DNA of 64,000 bases, taken from Halomonas qaidamensis. Lineage in GTDB: Bacteria; Pseudomonadota; Gammaproteobacteria; Pseudomonadales; Halomonadaceae. Both the position numbers and the translations under genes were made by a program. Under the pieces are notes generated by a model. That model made no database searches, was not told where the DNA came from, and saw only the letters and a program-made list of their open reading frames with translations. Position 1 is the stretch's first letter. Each line of letters opens with the position of its first letter. Where the stretch lies: NCBI RefSeq assembly GCF_025917315.1, contig NZ_CP080627.1, positions 310,001 to 374,000 on the forward strand, in the 5' to 3' direction. Positions 1 to 8,605 of this stretch are shown in pieces.

Positions 1-834
1 GAATCTAACGGTTCTAGCTCCATGGCGTCAGTGTGCGGTTCCTCACTCGCGCTGATGGATGCTGGTGTGCCGTTAAAAGCACCGGTGGCAGGTATTGCCA
101 TGGGCTTAGTGAAAGATGAAGACGGCTATGCGGTATTGACCGACATCTTGGGTGACGAAGATCACCTGGGCGATATGGACTTCAAAGTTGCTGGTTCTGA
201 AGAGGGCGTTACTGCTCTGCAGATGGACATTAAGATTGAAGGCATCAATGAAGAGATCATGGAAAAGGCGCTACAGCAGGCCTATGACGCCCGCATTAGT
301 ATCCTTGCTCAGATGAATGACGTTATTAGCCAAAGCCGTACCGATGTGTCAGAAAACGCGCCGTCCATGGCGACGATCAAAATCGCTCCGGACAAGATTC
401 GTGACGTGATCGGTAAAGGCGGCGCAACAATCCGCAAAATTTGCGAAGATACCGGTGCCTCCATTGATCTGGATGATGACGGCACTGTACGCATCTACGC
501 AGAAGACAAAGCGGCAGCCAAAAAAGCCATTGATACTGTGCTGGCAATTACCGCAGAAGCGGAAATTGGCAAGCTTTACAATGGCAAAGTAGTTCGTATT
601 GCGGACTTTGGCGCTTTCGTCAACATCATGCCGGGCACTGACGGCCTGGTTCACATCTCGCAAATTGTTGCTGAGCGCGTTAACAACGTGCGCGATTTCT
701 TAAATGAAGGCGATGATGTGATTGTGAAAGTGTTGGATATCGACAACCGCAACCGAGTGAAGCTCTCAATTAAAGAGATCACTGAGGAAGAGAAAGCAGC
801 GTTCGCCGCTGCCGAGGCGGACGTCGCTAACTAA
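1..834 (+). CDS. pnp: Polyribonucleotide nucleotidyltransferase (PNPase), C-terminal part
   Basis: The frame is open from the first base, so the gene starts before the window; 277 residues are visible of a family protein of about 700. PNPase is a phosphorolytic 3'-5' exoribonuclease and a degradosome partner. Seen here are the end of the second RNase PH core ([21 protein letters not shown]), a KH domain with the GxxG-type loop [11 protein letters not shown] near base 400, and a C-terminal S1 domain from about base 570 ([21 protein letters not shown]). The tail is acidic and Ala-rich, as in other gammaproteobacteria. A strong terminator follows. Identification is secure. Confidence 0.97.
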   Translation, partial: ESNGSSSMASVCGSSLALMDAGVPLKAPVAGIAMGLVKDEDGYAVLTDILGDEDHLGDMDFKVAGSEEGVTALQMDIKIEGINEEIMEKALQQAYDARISILAQMNDVISQSRTDVSENAPSMATIKIAPDKIRDVIGKGGATIRKICEDTGASIDLDDDGTVRIYAEDKAAAKKAIDTVLAITAEAEIGKLYNGKVVRIADFGAFVNIMPGTDGLVHISQIVAERVNNVRDFLNEGDDVIVKVLDIDNRNRVKLSIKEITEEEKAAFAAAEADVAN

Positions 835-850
835 AGCGATATAGACGTAA

Positions 851-894
851 CGACCGCCCCCGCAGCTTCCAGTTGCGGGGGCGGTGTCGTTTTA
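851..894 (+). terminator. Rho-independent terminator of pnp
   Basis: A GC-rich stem of about 12 bp (ACCGCCCCCGCA pairing with TGCGGGGGCGGT) has a 9-base loop and is followed after GTCG by TTTTAT. It lies 17 bases after the pnp stop. It also argues against starting the next gene at the ATG at 873, which lies inside the hairpin. Confidence 0.9.
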
Positions 895-923
895 TAGGCA
901 GTATAGGAAAAGAGAAGAGAGCC

Positions 924-2093
924 ATGGAGCAGGAGCAAGCGCCGCGCTGGTGGGCGGTGGTGGCCGTAATGATCGGCATTTTTTTATTGGTGACGGCTGA
1001 GCAATTGCCTATCGGGCTATTGTCACAGGTAGCTTCCTCGATGGGCGTCACGCCAGGTATGGCGGGCCTGATGGTGACCGTTCCTGGTGTGGTGGCTGCT
1101 TTCTCAGCACCGCTGTTGCCGGTAGCGGTGGGCCGGTTAGATAGACGCATCATGCTCACCTTGATGATGATTGTGATGGTGATTGGCAGCGCACTTTCAG
1201 CTGTGGCCAGCAATTTTGGGTTACTACTGGCAGCTCGTGTGTTGGTGGGTATTAGTATCGGTGGTTTTTGGGCCATAGCGGGAAGCATTGCCCCAAGGCT
1301 AGTGCCCAGCGATCAGGTTGCCAAGGCCATGACGATTATTTTCGGTGGTGTAGCCGCCGCGTCAGTATTGGGGGTGCCGTTAGGCACATTGCTAGGGGAC
1401 CTGAGCAACTGGCGAGTAGCCTTTGGGGCGTTGGGTGGGCTAAGCCTGTTAACCGCCATTGCACTATGGTGTTGGCTACCACCACTGCCGCCAAGAGAGC
1501 CAGTACGATTGCGTATGTTAGCGCAGCAGTTTAGCAACCGAGGTGTGCGAGTCGCGGTGTTAACCACGGGGTTTGTGGTGGTGGGGCACTTTGCTGCTTA
1601 TACCTTTATCAGCCCCATTCTTCAGGAGATTAGCGGCGTAGCTCAGCGTCATGTTGGCAGTTTACTGTTGCTATACGGGGCGGCCGGCATCCTGGGTAAT
1701 GTCGCGGCAGGTATCTTTGCTGGGCGTCACCCTTATCGGGCGGTATTGGCCATTCCTAGCCTTTTATTGTTAGTTGTGGCTATTTTCCCGCTACTGGGTG
1801 TTCAACCTACCAGCGGCGTACTGCTGCTAATGATATGGGGGGCTGTTTTTGGCAGCGTGTCAGTCAGTATTCAAACCTGGATTATACGTACGGCACCTAA
1901 TACCGAGGCTGCTACCGCGCTGATGGCATTTACCTTTAATATGTCGATTGGTTTAGGGGCAATGTTTGGTGGGCGTATCGTCGATGGCACCAGCTTGCCA
2001 ATTGCTATGTGGGCGGCATCGGTACTGTTTTTGCTTGGGGCTATACTGGTATGGCGAACGCCTTCGAGCATTGTAGGAGAGAAACGTCGCTAG
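924..2093 (+). CDS. MFS transporter, DHA1/NepI-like
   Basis: This is a 389-residue inner-membrane protein with about 12 hydrophobic segments, of the drug:H+ antiporter-1 type. The first half resembles E. coli NepI/AraJ exporters: EQLPIGLL in helix 1, the loop motif GRLDRR after helix 2, and GGFWAIAGSIAPRLVP in helices 4-5. The substrate cannot be read from sequence; a purine nucleoside, sugar or drug exporter are all possible. I chose the ATG at 924 (MEQEQAPRWW), preceded by AGAAGAGAG, because the upstream in-frame ATG at 873 falls inside the pnp terminator. The next gene is convergent. Confidence 0.85.
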   Translation: MEQEQAPRWWAVVAVMIGIFLLVTAEQLPIGLLSQVASSMGVTPGMAGLMVTVPGVVAAFSAPLLPVAVGRLDRRIMLTLMMIVMVIGSALSAVASNFGLLLAARVLVGISIGGFWAIAGSIAPRLVPSDQVAKAMTIIFGGVAAASVLGVPLGTLLGDLSNWRVAFGALGGLSLLTAIALWCWLPPLPPREPVRLRMLAQQFSNRGVRVAVLTTGFVVVGHFAAYTFISPILQEISGVAQRHVGSLLLLYGAAGILGNVAAGIFAGRHPYRAVLAIPSLLLLVVAIFPLLGVQPTSGVLLLMIWGAVFGSVSVSIQTWIIRTAPNTEAATALMAFTFNMSIGLGAMFGGRIVDGTSLPIAMWAASVLFLLGAILVWRTPSSIVGEKRR

Positions 2094-2130
2094 CCCTTAA
2101 AAAAAGCCGTAAAAAATAAGCTATTAAAAA

Positions 2131-2154
2131 TGCCCCCGCTAAGTAGCGGGGGCA
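2131..2154 (-). terminator. Terminator of the thiolase gene, possibly bidirectional
   Basis: The perfect 10-bp stem TGCCCCCGCT/AGCGGGGGCA has a 4-base loop. On the minus strand it is followed by TTTTTAATAG, so it serves the thiolase gene; it may also stop the convergent MFS transcript. Confidence 0.85.
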
Positions 2155-2182
2155 TGACGTTTAAGCGCACTAAACGTGGGGC

Positions 2183-3361
2183 TTAGGGACGTTCAATCGC
2201 TAGTGCAACACCTTGGCCACCGCCAATACACAGGGTGGCAAGACCTTTTTTGGCATCACGCGCAATCATTTCATGCAGCAGGCTGACCAAGATGCGGCAG
2301 CCAGAGGCCCCAATCGGGTGACCGAGGGCAATCGCACCGCCGTTAACATTCACCTTGCTGACATCCCAGCCTAGCTCTTTATTAACGGAAAGTGCCTGGG
2401 CGGCAAAAGCTTCGTTAGCTTCTACTAGGTCTAGGTCATCTAAGCTCCAGCCCGCTTTTTCGAGGCAGCGGCGAGTGGCCGGTGCCGGGCCAATGCCCAT
2501 GATCGCGGGATCAACGCCAGCGTTAGAGTAAGCAGCAATACGCGCCAGTGGCTCTAAGCCAAGTTCTTTGGCCTTTTCTGCTGAGCAGAGCATAACGACA
2601 GCGGCGCCATCGTTTAAAGATGAGGCGTTACCGGCGGTAACGGTACCGTCTTTCTTGAACGCGGGGCGCATACCGCCGAGTTTTTCTGCGGTTACTTCCC
2701 GTGGGTTTTCGTCAGTATCAAACACCACTGGATCGCCTTTGCGCTGCGGAATTTCCACAGGAACGATCTGGCCTTTGAATTTACCGTCGCGAATAGCTTG
2801 AGCGGCTTTTTGCTGAGAGGCCGCTGCGAACTCGTCCATCGCTTCGCGAGTGATGCTGTATTTTTCCGCTAGGTTTTCCGCGGTAATCCCCATGTGATAG
2901 TTGTTGAACGCATCCCACAGGCCATCGTGAACCATGGAATCAATCGCTTTCCAGTCGCCCATACGTTGGCCGTTACGCGAGTTGGGCAGGATGTGGGGGG
3001 ACGCAGACATGTTTTCCTGTCCACCTGCGAGAATAACGCTGGCGTCACCGCAACGGATTGCCTGGGTAGCCAAGTGTAGGGCCTTGAGGCCTGAACCACA
3101 TACTTTGTTGATCGTCATGGCTGGAACGGCATCAGGCAGGCCAGCTTTGATAGCTGCTTGGCGGGCCGGGTTTTGGCCGACGCCAGCGGTTAGCACTTGG
3201 CCTAGCAGTACTTCATCAATTTGCTCTGGGGCAACACCGGTAGAGGCGAGAATGTCTTTAATAACCAGTGCACCTAAATCGCTTGCTGGAATACCGGCGA
3301 GTGATCCACCAAAGCTTCCTACGGCGGTGCGGCGAGCGGCGACAATAACCACGTCTTGCAT
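2183..3361 (-). CDS. phaA: Acetyl-CoA acetyltransferase (biosynthetic thiolase)
   Basis: The 392-residue protein condenses two acetyl-CoA to acetoacetyl-CoA, or runs the reverse thiolysis. Catalytic residues are in the canonical biosynthetic-thiolase places: Cys88 in NKVCGSG (acyl-enzyme nucleophile), His348 in GHPIGASG and Cys378 in LCIGGGQG. The motif [12 protein letters not shown] is also intact. Length and numbering match PhaA/AtoB enzymes. In halomonads such an enzyme can feed polyhydroxybutyrate synthesis, but no phaB or phaC is adjacent, so a role in fatty-acid or ketone metabolism is equally possible. The gene stands alone, with its own terminator. Confidence 0.93.
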   Translation of the reverse strand: MQDVVIVAARRTAVGSFGGSLAGIPASDLGALVIKDILASTGVAPEQIDEVLLGQVLTAGVGQNPARQAAIKAGLPDAVPAMTINKVCGSGLKALHLATQAIRCGDASVILAGGQENMSASPHILPNSRNGQRMGDWKAIDSMVHDGLWDAFNNYHMGITAENLAEKYSITREAMDEFAAASQQKAAQAIRDGKFKGQIVPVEIPQRKGDPVVFDTDENPREVTAEKLGGMRPAFKKDGTVTAGNASSLNDGAAVVMLCSAEKAKELGLEPLARIAAYSNAGVDPAIMGIGPAPATRRCLEKAGWSLDDLDLVEANEAFAAQALSVNKELGWDVSKVNVNGGAIALGHPIGASGCRILVSLLHEMIARDAKKGLATLCIGGGQGVALAIERP

Positions 3362-3512
3362 ATGATGACTCCTTGGGTAAGTAACGCAACGTTCTGAGTG
3401 AGGATAGAAAGGCCAATGAGGCGCTGCCTACCCATTGTTATTAGCATGTTGTGTCAAACTTATCTATCAGCATAGGGGAAGGTTGTGCGTTGCGGCAATA
3501 CGCTTTTTAGGC

Positions 3513-3540
3513 AAAAAAAACGGGCCGATCAACGGCCCGT
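3513..3540 (-). terminator. Terminator of the panBCD transcript
   Basis: The stem ACGGGCCG/CGGCCCGT has a 5-base loop. The A-run at 3513-3520 becomes a U-tract on the minus strand. It lies about 40 bases beyond the panD stop. Confidence 0.88.
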
Positions 3541-3582
3541 TAAATAGGTGCTTATAAATAGGTGCTTACTCAACTGTTTAAG

Positions 3583-3963
3583 TTACGCTAACTGAACAGG
3601 AATCGCGTTGCTGGTGTGGCTAACGTGGTTGCCTTCTTGCAGATAAACAAGCGCCGGCTGATGGTTTTCAAGCTCTGCTTCGGAGTAGTGGGCGTAACTG
3701 CAAATAATGATTCGATGTCCTGGCGCAGCTAAATGTGCGGCTGCGCCATTAATAGAAATTAGTCGAGAGCCTTCCTCGCCACGAATCGCGTAGGTGGTGA
3801 AGCGTTCGCCGTTTTCTACATTATAGATTTGGATCTGCTCGTTTTCGCGAATACCGGCCATATCCAATAGGTCGCCGTCGATGGCACAGGAACCTTCGTA
3901 ATTGAGTACCGCGTGGGTAACGCGAGCCATATGCAGCTTGGCTTTAAGCATAATCGTGTGCAT
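3583..3963 (-). CDS. panD: Aspartate 1-decarboxylase, pyruvoyl type
   Basis: PanD makes beta-alanine from L-aspartate for pantothenate synthesis. The 126-residue proenzyme has the same length as E. coli PanD. It carries the self-cleavage site Gly24-Ser25 in YEGSCAID, where Ser25 becomes the pyruvoyl group, and a conserved [19 protein letters not shown] core. The start MHTIML aligns with E. coli MIRTML. It is the last gene of a panB-panC-panD run on the minus strand, 26 bases after panC, and is followed by a terminator. Confidence 0.96.
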   Translation of the reverse strand: MHTIMLKAKLHMARVTHAVLNYEGSCAIDGDLLDMAGIRENEQIQIYNVENGERFTTYAIRGEEGSRLISINGAAAHLAAPGHRIIICSYAHYSEAELENHQPALVYLQEGNHVSHTSNAIPVQLA

Positions 3964-3989
3964 AGAAACTCCTAAATAACGTAACTAGC

Positions 3990-4859
3990 CTACTGGCTAG
4001 CATCAGTGGCAGCGCTTGGCAGCTGCACGCTGAGATTGTCAATAAGTCGGGCAGAGCCGAGTTTCGCTGCCGCTAGCAGCATGGCACTGCGAGTTGAACT
4101 GCTGACTGCAGCAAGTGTTGCATCACGCAGCTCAAGGTAATCAGGCGTAAAGCCAGCATCATACAGGGCTGTTCTACCCTGTTGTAGTACTTGTTCGACA
4201 GGGGTTCCATGCTCTAATGCATCGCGTAGCTCGCATAAGGTGCGATATAGCAGGGGGGCCTTCACACGCTCATACTCGCTTAAATAACCATTACGAGAGG
4301 AGAGTGCTAGACCGTCATCGGCGCGCACAATCGGTACACCGATAATGTCGATCGGCATGTGTAGGTCACTCACTAACTTTCGAATGACCGCTAGTTGCTG
4401 ATAATCTTTTTCGCCGAAACAGGCGACATCTGGCTGCACCAAGTTAAACAGCATGCTGACTACGGTAGAAACGCCATCAAAGTGTCCTGGGCGTGAGCCA
4501 CCGCAGAGTCCTTCACCTACCTCAGGCACATGTACACGGGTCTGAGCGGCTAAGCCATTAGGGTAAAGCGCACTGACCGTAGGAGCGAAAAGAATATCGC
4601 AGCCTGTTTCTGTTAACTGTGCCTGATCTGCTTCAAACGTACGTGGGTAGGCATCTAAGTCTTCACCTGGGCCAAATTGCATCGGGTTCACGAACAGGCT
4701 TGAAACAACGATATCCGCGTGTTGGCGGGCCGTGGTCACAAGTGCCAGATGGCCTTGGTGGAGATTGCCCATCGTGGGCACTAAAGCAATACGTCGCCCC
4801 TGCTGACGATGCTCGCGGAGCGTGCTGCGTAATTCATTGATATCTCTTAACGTGCGCAT
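3990..4859 (-). CDS. panC: Pantothenate synthetase (pantoate--beta-alanine ligase)
   Basis: PanC is an ATP-dependent ligase that joins pantoate to beta-alanine. The 289-residue protein has the nucleotidyltransferase HIGH-like motif in PTMGNLHQGHL (residues 28-38), a second ATP-loop motif LSSRNGYL, and the pantoate-binding segment FGEKDYQQL. It lies 29 bases after panB and just before panD, so the three genes probably form one transcript covering pantoate, beta-alanine and their ligation. Length is normal for the family. Confidence 0.97.
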   Translation of the reverse strand: MRTLRDINELRSTLREHRQQGRRIALVPTMGNLHQGHLALVTTARQHADIVVSSLFVNPMQFGPGEDLDAYPRTFEADQAQLTETGCDILFAPTVSALYPNGLAAQTRVHVPEVGEGLCGGSRPGHFDGVSTVVSMLFNLVQPDVACFGEKDYQQLAVIRKLVSDLHMPIDIIGVPIVRADDGLALSSRNGYLSEYERVKAPLLYRTLCELRDALEHGTPVEQVLQQGRTALYDAGFTPDYLELRDATLAAVSSSTRSAMLLAAAKLGSARLIDNLSVQLPSAATDASQ

Positions 4860-4888
4860 AAAGGGATCGCTGTTGTTCCGGGTGGCAC

Positions 4889-5680
4889 TTAAAAACAGTG
4901 CTCAGCTGCTGGAAAAGCACGTGTCTTAACCGCTTCATGGTAGTGTTTGAACGCCTCTTGAATGCTGTCGGCGTCGACCATAAAGTTTTTGACGAAGCGC
5001 GGTGTACGGCCATGAGTGACGCCTAATACGTCGTGCATCACTAGAATCTGACCATCGGTATCCGGGCCGGCACCAATGCCGATAACGGGTACGTCCAGCG
5101 CGTCTGTTACCGCTTTACCGAGGCTGGCTGGCACACACTCCAGTAGAATCACGGAAGCGCCTGCCTCAACGAGTACTTTGGCATCGTTGATGATCTGTTC
5201 CGCATGGGCCGCTTCGCGGCCTTGCACTTTATAACCGCCTAACTGGTAGACCGTTTGTGGGGTTAGCCCCAAGTGGGCGCATACTGGAACACCGCGGCGG
5301 GTCATTTCACGGATACCGTCGGCCATCCATGCTTCGCCTTCAACTTTTACCAGTTCAGCGCCTGCACGCATTAATGCAGCAGAATCTTCTAACATGCGTT
5401 CCGTGGTAGCGTTGCTCATAAACGGCAAATCCACCATTAGCAGGCTATGGCCTTTACCACGCGCTGCACAGCGCGTGTGGTAGCAGATATCCTCAATGGT
5501 CACGGGAAGCGTACTGCTGTGCCCTTGTAAGACCATGCCCAAGGAATCGCCGACTAGCAGAACATCGATTCCTGCAGCGCTGGCGGCATGAGCAAAAGAA
5601 GCATCGTAAGCGGTCAGGCAACTGAACGTTTCGCCGGCGCGCTTAAACGCCTGCAGAGTGCTCAGGGTGACGGTTTTCAT
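4889..5680 (-). CDS. panB: 3-methyl-2-oxobutanoate hydroxymethyltransferase
   Basis: PanB transfers a hydroxymethyl group from 5,10-methylenetetrahydrofolate to alpha-ketoisovalerate, giving ketopantoate. The 263-residue TIM-barrel protein has the metal/substrate motif DVLLVGDSLGMVLQG near residue 40, EGEAWMADGI, GVPVCAHLGLTPQ and the C-terminal GIGAG segment. It heads the panBCD run. The folate-pathway gene folK lies upstream on the same strand, separated by 135 bases that hold no gene I can see. The same panC/panB/folK/pcnB order occurs in Pseudomonas and enterics. Confidence 0.97.
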   Translation of the reverse strand: MKTVTLSTLQAFKRAGETFSCLTAYDASFAHAASAAGIDVLLVGDSLGMVLQGHSSTLPVTIEDICYHTRCAARGKGHSLLMVDLPFMSNATTERMLEDSAALMRAGAELVKVEGEAWMADGIREMTRRGVPVCAHLGLTPQTVYQLGGYKVQGREAAHAEQIINDAKVLVEAGASVILLECVPASLGKAVTDALDVPVIGIGAGPDTDGQILVMHDVLGVTHGRTPRFVKNFMVDADSIQEAFKHYHEAVKTRAFPAAEHCF

Positions 5681-5815
5681 GGCGTGCTCTCGTAGTGTCT
5701 AAGTGGGCCGATGCGACGTGGGCAGCCGACCATTATTAACGTTGCATCCTTGCAAGCGTGAAGTGGCGTAGCTGGCAATTGTTACCTGAATGGGGGCTTG
5801 GTGTCGAGATTTGTG

Positions 5816-6337
5816 TCAGACGGTAGCAGTAGCGGTGACATCTGCCTCGCTCAACCGTTGTATATCGCATTGCTCAAGATGTTTTAGCCACTCGGTAAGC
5901 GGCTGTTGGTAAAGCAGTATTGGCTCAGAGTGCGTAGCTGACACCAGTTCTTCAAGAGGCGCTAGTACAAAGGCGCGTTCATGCATATGAGGATGAGGAA
6001 CTTGGAGCCTAGGGTGCAAGATCGTACTTTGACCGTAAAGCAGCAGGTCCAAATCCAGCGTGCGCGGCCCCCAGTGACGCAGCCGCCGACGGCGGTGTCG
6101 CTGTTCTAGTCCTTGCAGCTGGTCAAGCAGTGCTAGTGGCGAAAGCGAGGTTTCAAGGGCTGCCACGGCATTAATAAAGTCGGGCTGATCTTGTGGCCCT
6201 ATTGGCCGCGTTGCGTACAAGGACGATTGAGTCACAAGCTGGCAAAGCGGCAGTTCGTTAAGCTCTCGCAAGGCTTGGCAAACATGAGCAACAGGATTAT
6301 CCAGATTGCTGCCTAGACCAATATAAGCAAGCGACAT
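5816..6337 (-). CDS. folK: 2-amino-4-hydroxy-6-hydroxymethyldihydropteridine pyrophosphokinase
   Basis: FolK pyrophosphorylates hydroxymethyldihydropterin in folate synthesis. The 173-residue protein starts MSLAYIGLGSNL. It has the family motifs YIGLGSNLDNP, PDFINAVAALET, RHWGPRTLDLDLLLY with the magnesium-binding Asp pair, and HPHMHERAFVLAPL. The frame is open further upstream into pcnB, but this ATG begins exactly at the conserved N terminus, 7 bases after the pcnB stop. Coupling to pcnB is therefore likely. Confidence 0.95.
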   Translation of the reverse strand: MSLAYIGLGSNLDNPVAHVCQALRELNELPLCQLVTQSSLYATRPIGPQDQPDFINAVAALETSLSPLALLDQLQGLEQRHRRRRLRHWGPRTLDLDLLLYGQSTILHPRLQVPHPHMHERAFVLAPLEELVSATHSEPILLYQQPLTEWLKHLEQCDIQRLSEADVTATATV

Positions 6338-6344
6338 TGCGTTC

Positions 6345-7730
6345 TCACTGCTCTGTTTTACGCGGTTTACGGCGTTTTTTACGGCGACGGTCGCCTTGGC
6401 TTGCCGGATCACTACCCACTTTTTGTAGAAGCCGAAGCTGTTCGTGTTCATCGCCTTGTTGGAAGGCGTTCCACCAATCACCTAAACCACGCGGTATTTC
6501 GCCCGCTTGTTCACGTAATAGCAGCAGGTCATAGGCAGCTCGGAAGCGTGGATGTTCGCGAGTTTGAAATGCCCGCTTGCCACGTCGAAGAGGAAGGCGT
6601 GCTTGTAACTCCCAAATATCGCGCATAGGCATGCCAAAGCGCTTGGGTATCGAAATATGCTGTAACTGACGTGTAACTACCTGCTGCGCAGCGGTTTGCA
6701 ACGCTGGAATCGAGGGCATGCCTTCTCGCTCAAGCTCTGCTTGGCGGTGCGCCACTGGTGCCCACAAAAAAGCGGCTAGCAGGAAGGCGGGCGTGACTGG
6801 CCGTCCTTCTGCAATCCGCTTGTCGGTGTTGGTGAGCGCTTGTTCTATCAGATCTTCAGCCCAGGCCGCATCCGCCATGGCTTCTTCCGCTTCGGGAAAC
6901 AGCATGCCAAACAAGTTGTAATGGCTTAATAAGCGGAAGGTAATTAGGCCATGTCCCGACATGAATAACTTAAGCACTTCATCAAACAAACGGGCGGGCG
7001 GAATTTGCAGTAACAACGGTGCCAAATCATACATCGGCTCTTCGGTAGAAGGCTCAATGGTGAAATCAAGCTTGGCTGCAAAGCGCACTGCGCGCAGCAT
7101 GCGCACTGGGTCTTCTCGGTAACGGGTAACGGGGTCGCCAATCAGGCGCAGGGTACGCGACTCAATATCACGCGCGCCGTTAGCAAAGTCATGAATCGTG
7201 AAATCAGCGATATTGTAGTACAGCGCATTTACGGTGAAGTCGCGGCGTAGAGCGTCTTCTTCGATGCTGCCCCATACATTGTCTCGCAACAGCAGACCGT
7301 CATCAGACTGCTGGGCGATATGATCGCCGTGCTCGTCCTGTGGTTTACCCCGAAAGGTCGTGACTTCAATGACTTCGCGGCCAAAGCGCACATGCACAAT
7401 GCGAAAGCGCCGACCAATCAGCCGCGAATTGCGGAACAGATCGCGCACCTGCTCCGGCGTTGCATTTGTGGCAACATCGAAATCTTTCGGCATTTTGCCC
7501 AGCAATGCGTCACGAATACAGCCACCGACCAGATAGGCATCAAAACCAGCGCCATTGAGGCGGTAGAGTACCTTTAACGCGGCCTCACTGATTTGCTGAC
7601 GAGAAACTGGGTGCTCGGAGCGCGGAATAATACGGGGACTGAGCGCATCAGCGGCGCTCTCTGGGGAATCGAGCAGGGATTTCAAGTGCTCTCCCGGGCT
7701 ATGTAGTAAACGGGTAAATCCTTTAAACAT
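6345..7730 (-). CDS. pcnB: Poly(A) polymerase I
   Basis: PcnB adds 3' poly(A) tails that promote RNA decay. The protein belongs to the class II nucleotidyltransferase family. Visible are the head motif AYLVGGCIRDALLGK, the catalytic Asp pair in PKDFDVATNATPEQV, the RRDFTVNALYYN motif, RYREDPVRMLRAVRFAAKL and a basic tail (RRRKKRRKPRKTEQ). I chose the ATG at 7730 (MFKGFTRLL, 461 residues). An in-frame ATG at 7796 would add an Arg-rich 22-residue extension, and neither start has a strong ribosome site. The upstream neighbour is the CrcZ-like RNA, as in Pseudomonas. Confidence 0.95.
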   Translation of the reverse strand: MFKGFTRLLHSPGEHLKSLLDSPESAADALSPRIIPRSEHPVSRQQISEAALKVLYRLNGAGFDAYLVGGCIRDALLGKMPKDFDVATNATPEQVRDLFRNSRLIGRRFRIVHVRFGREVIEVTTFRGKPQDEHGDHIAQQSDDGLLLRDNVWGSIEEDALRRDFTVNALYYNIADFTIHDFANGARDIESRTLRLIGDPVTRYREDPVRMLRAVRFAAKLDFTIEPSTEEPMYDLAPLLLQIPPARLFDEVLKLFMSGHGLITFRLLSHYNLFGMLFPEAEEAMADAAWAEDLIEQALTNTDKRIAEGRPVTPAFLLAAFLWAPVAHRQAELEREGMPSIPALQTAAQQVVTRQLQHISIPKRFGMPMRDIWELQARLPLRRGKRAFQTREHPRFRAAYDLLLLREQAGEIPRGLGDWWNAFQQGDEHEQLRLLQKVGSDPASQGDRRRKKRRKPRKTEQ

Positions 7731-7884
7731 GCGGCGATATCGACTCGCAAGGTATCGAAAACAGTATCGAGAAACGTAGCGAAAAAATGACCGCATGGTT
7801 CGCGGTAAGTTGCTGAGTGTAGCCGACCCCTTGAGGCTTGCAAAGCACTCGAATAGGGTTTGTAAAAGACGACTGCTTCAAACG

Positions 7885-8349
7885 CGGAAAGGGGAGGCTA
7901 CAAGAGCCTCCCCTATAAAGCAGACAATCAGCGTCCATGCTGCTGTTTTTCTTCATGATGGCACATCGCCCTGAATACGCACCGCAGTCGGTAGGCGTAA
8001 GAACCAGTCTGATTCCGACCGCCTCGTATTCAAAACAATAATCCAACCGCGAACTTTTTCTCCCGGCGAATTGTTATTGGTTCCGGGGTGTACACACATG
8101 CTGCTATTATTTTTGTTTGAAAGCAGATTCTTTGTGTACGTCGCGTCCTTTTTGGGCACTTGCTGGCTGTTATTATTGTTCGCTGCGCTTATTCTTCTTA
8201 GCGCTAGCAAGGTATGAGACTCAAGCCTATTGTTTTTGTTTGTGCTGTTATCTCTACCTGGCCCTGTTGTTTTTGTTTTGGCTCAGGTTGGGGCGGTGTC
8301 GTATTGTTTTTGTTAGTGACGTCCGCGCTGCCCATTTTGTTCTTCTTAC
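7885..8349 (-). ncRNA. crcZ: CrcZ-like Hfq-sequestering regulatory RNA (proposed)
   Basis: No convincing protein gene fits the 0.8 kb between cbrB and pcnB. On the minus strand a GG-N10-GC sigma-54 promoter predicts a start at 8349, and a hairpin at 7891-7913 ends a transcript of about 465 nt (P. aeruginosa CrcZ is about 400 nt). The RNA would carry many A-A-N repeats of the kind bound by the distal face of Hfq with Crc. Their + strand positions are 8334-8347, 8302-8315, 8265-8280, 8228-8242, 8189-8200, 8169-8180 and 8105-8119, plus a weaker one near 8065-8075. Examples are AACAAAAACAACA and AACAAAAACAATA. In Pseudomonas, CrcZ is made by CbrB and titrates Hfq/Crc, relieving carbon catabolite repression. 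The assignment rests on synteny, promoter and motifs. Confidence 0.8.
7891..7913 (-). terminator. Terminator of the CrcZ-like RNA
   Basis: The perfect 9-bp stem GGGGAGGCT/AGCCTCCCC has a 5-base loop. The minus strand continues with TTTCC, so the U-tract is short and termination may be partial, allowing some read-through into pcnB. Confidence 0.7.
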
Positions 8350-8359
8350 CCAGTAATAT

Positions 8360-8375
8360 TGCACTTGCTGTGCCA
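8360..8375 (-). promoter_or_regulatory. Sigma-54 (RpoN) promoter of the CrcZ-like RNA
   Basis: The minus strand reads TGGCACAGCAAGTGCA. GG and GC are separated by exactly 10 bases, and the -24 half TGGCAC is a full match to the RpoN consensus. The -12 half TGCA differs from the preferred TTGCA by one base. The predicted start is 8349. CbrB, encoded just upstream, is a sigma-54 activator, which fits. Confidence 0.82.
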
Positions 8376-8449
8376 CTCATTGTTTATTCTTTTATTTTCA
8401 TAGACTTGAAATTTATTGCCCATGACAAGGAACTAATCACAGCCGATAG

Positions 8450-8500
8450 TGTTACCCATTTTTAACCGATTCTGAGTGCGTGTTGTGTGGGAAGGTAACA
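8450..8500. promoter_or_regulatory. Candidate CbrB upstream activating sites
   Basis: TGTTAC at 8450-8455 and GTAACA at 8495-8500 (+ strand) form an inverted pair with 39 bases between, centred about 125 bases upstream of the predicted start. The surrounding bases (AGTGTTACC and GGTAACAGTG) extend the symmetry. This is where an enhancer-binding protein would sit. Similar TGTTAC/GTAACA elements are, as I recall, reported for CbrB in Pseudomonas; the match here is inference. Confidence 0.5.
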
Positions 8501-8605
8501 GTGTCTAACGTGAGAATTCTGGATATTTCTTATGCAAATCAATCTATTGGACGTTAGTCGTAGAGAGGGTTGATAGAGTGGTTTGTCAGCAAGCTGTGCC
8601 GCCGC

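Noticed and set aside
873-923. Upstream ATG extension of the MFS gene
   Set aside because: It lies inside the pnp terminator hairpin, and the ATG at 924 has a proper ribosome site.
7953-8210. An 85-residue minus-strand frame (Asn/Lys/Gln-rich) in the same gap
   Set aside because: It lies wholly inside the proposed RNA, its Asn-rich part is the A-A-N motifs read as codons, and no ribosome site is visible.
8214-8465. An 83-residue hydrophobic open frame on the + strand between pcnB and cbrB
   Set aside because: Its hydrophobic, Phe/Val-rich sequence comes from the T-rich complement of the A-A-N motifs of the proposed RNA; it has no good ribosome site and crosses the sigma-54 promoter.
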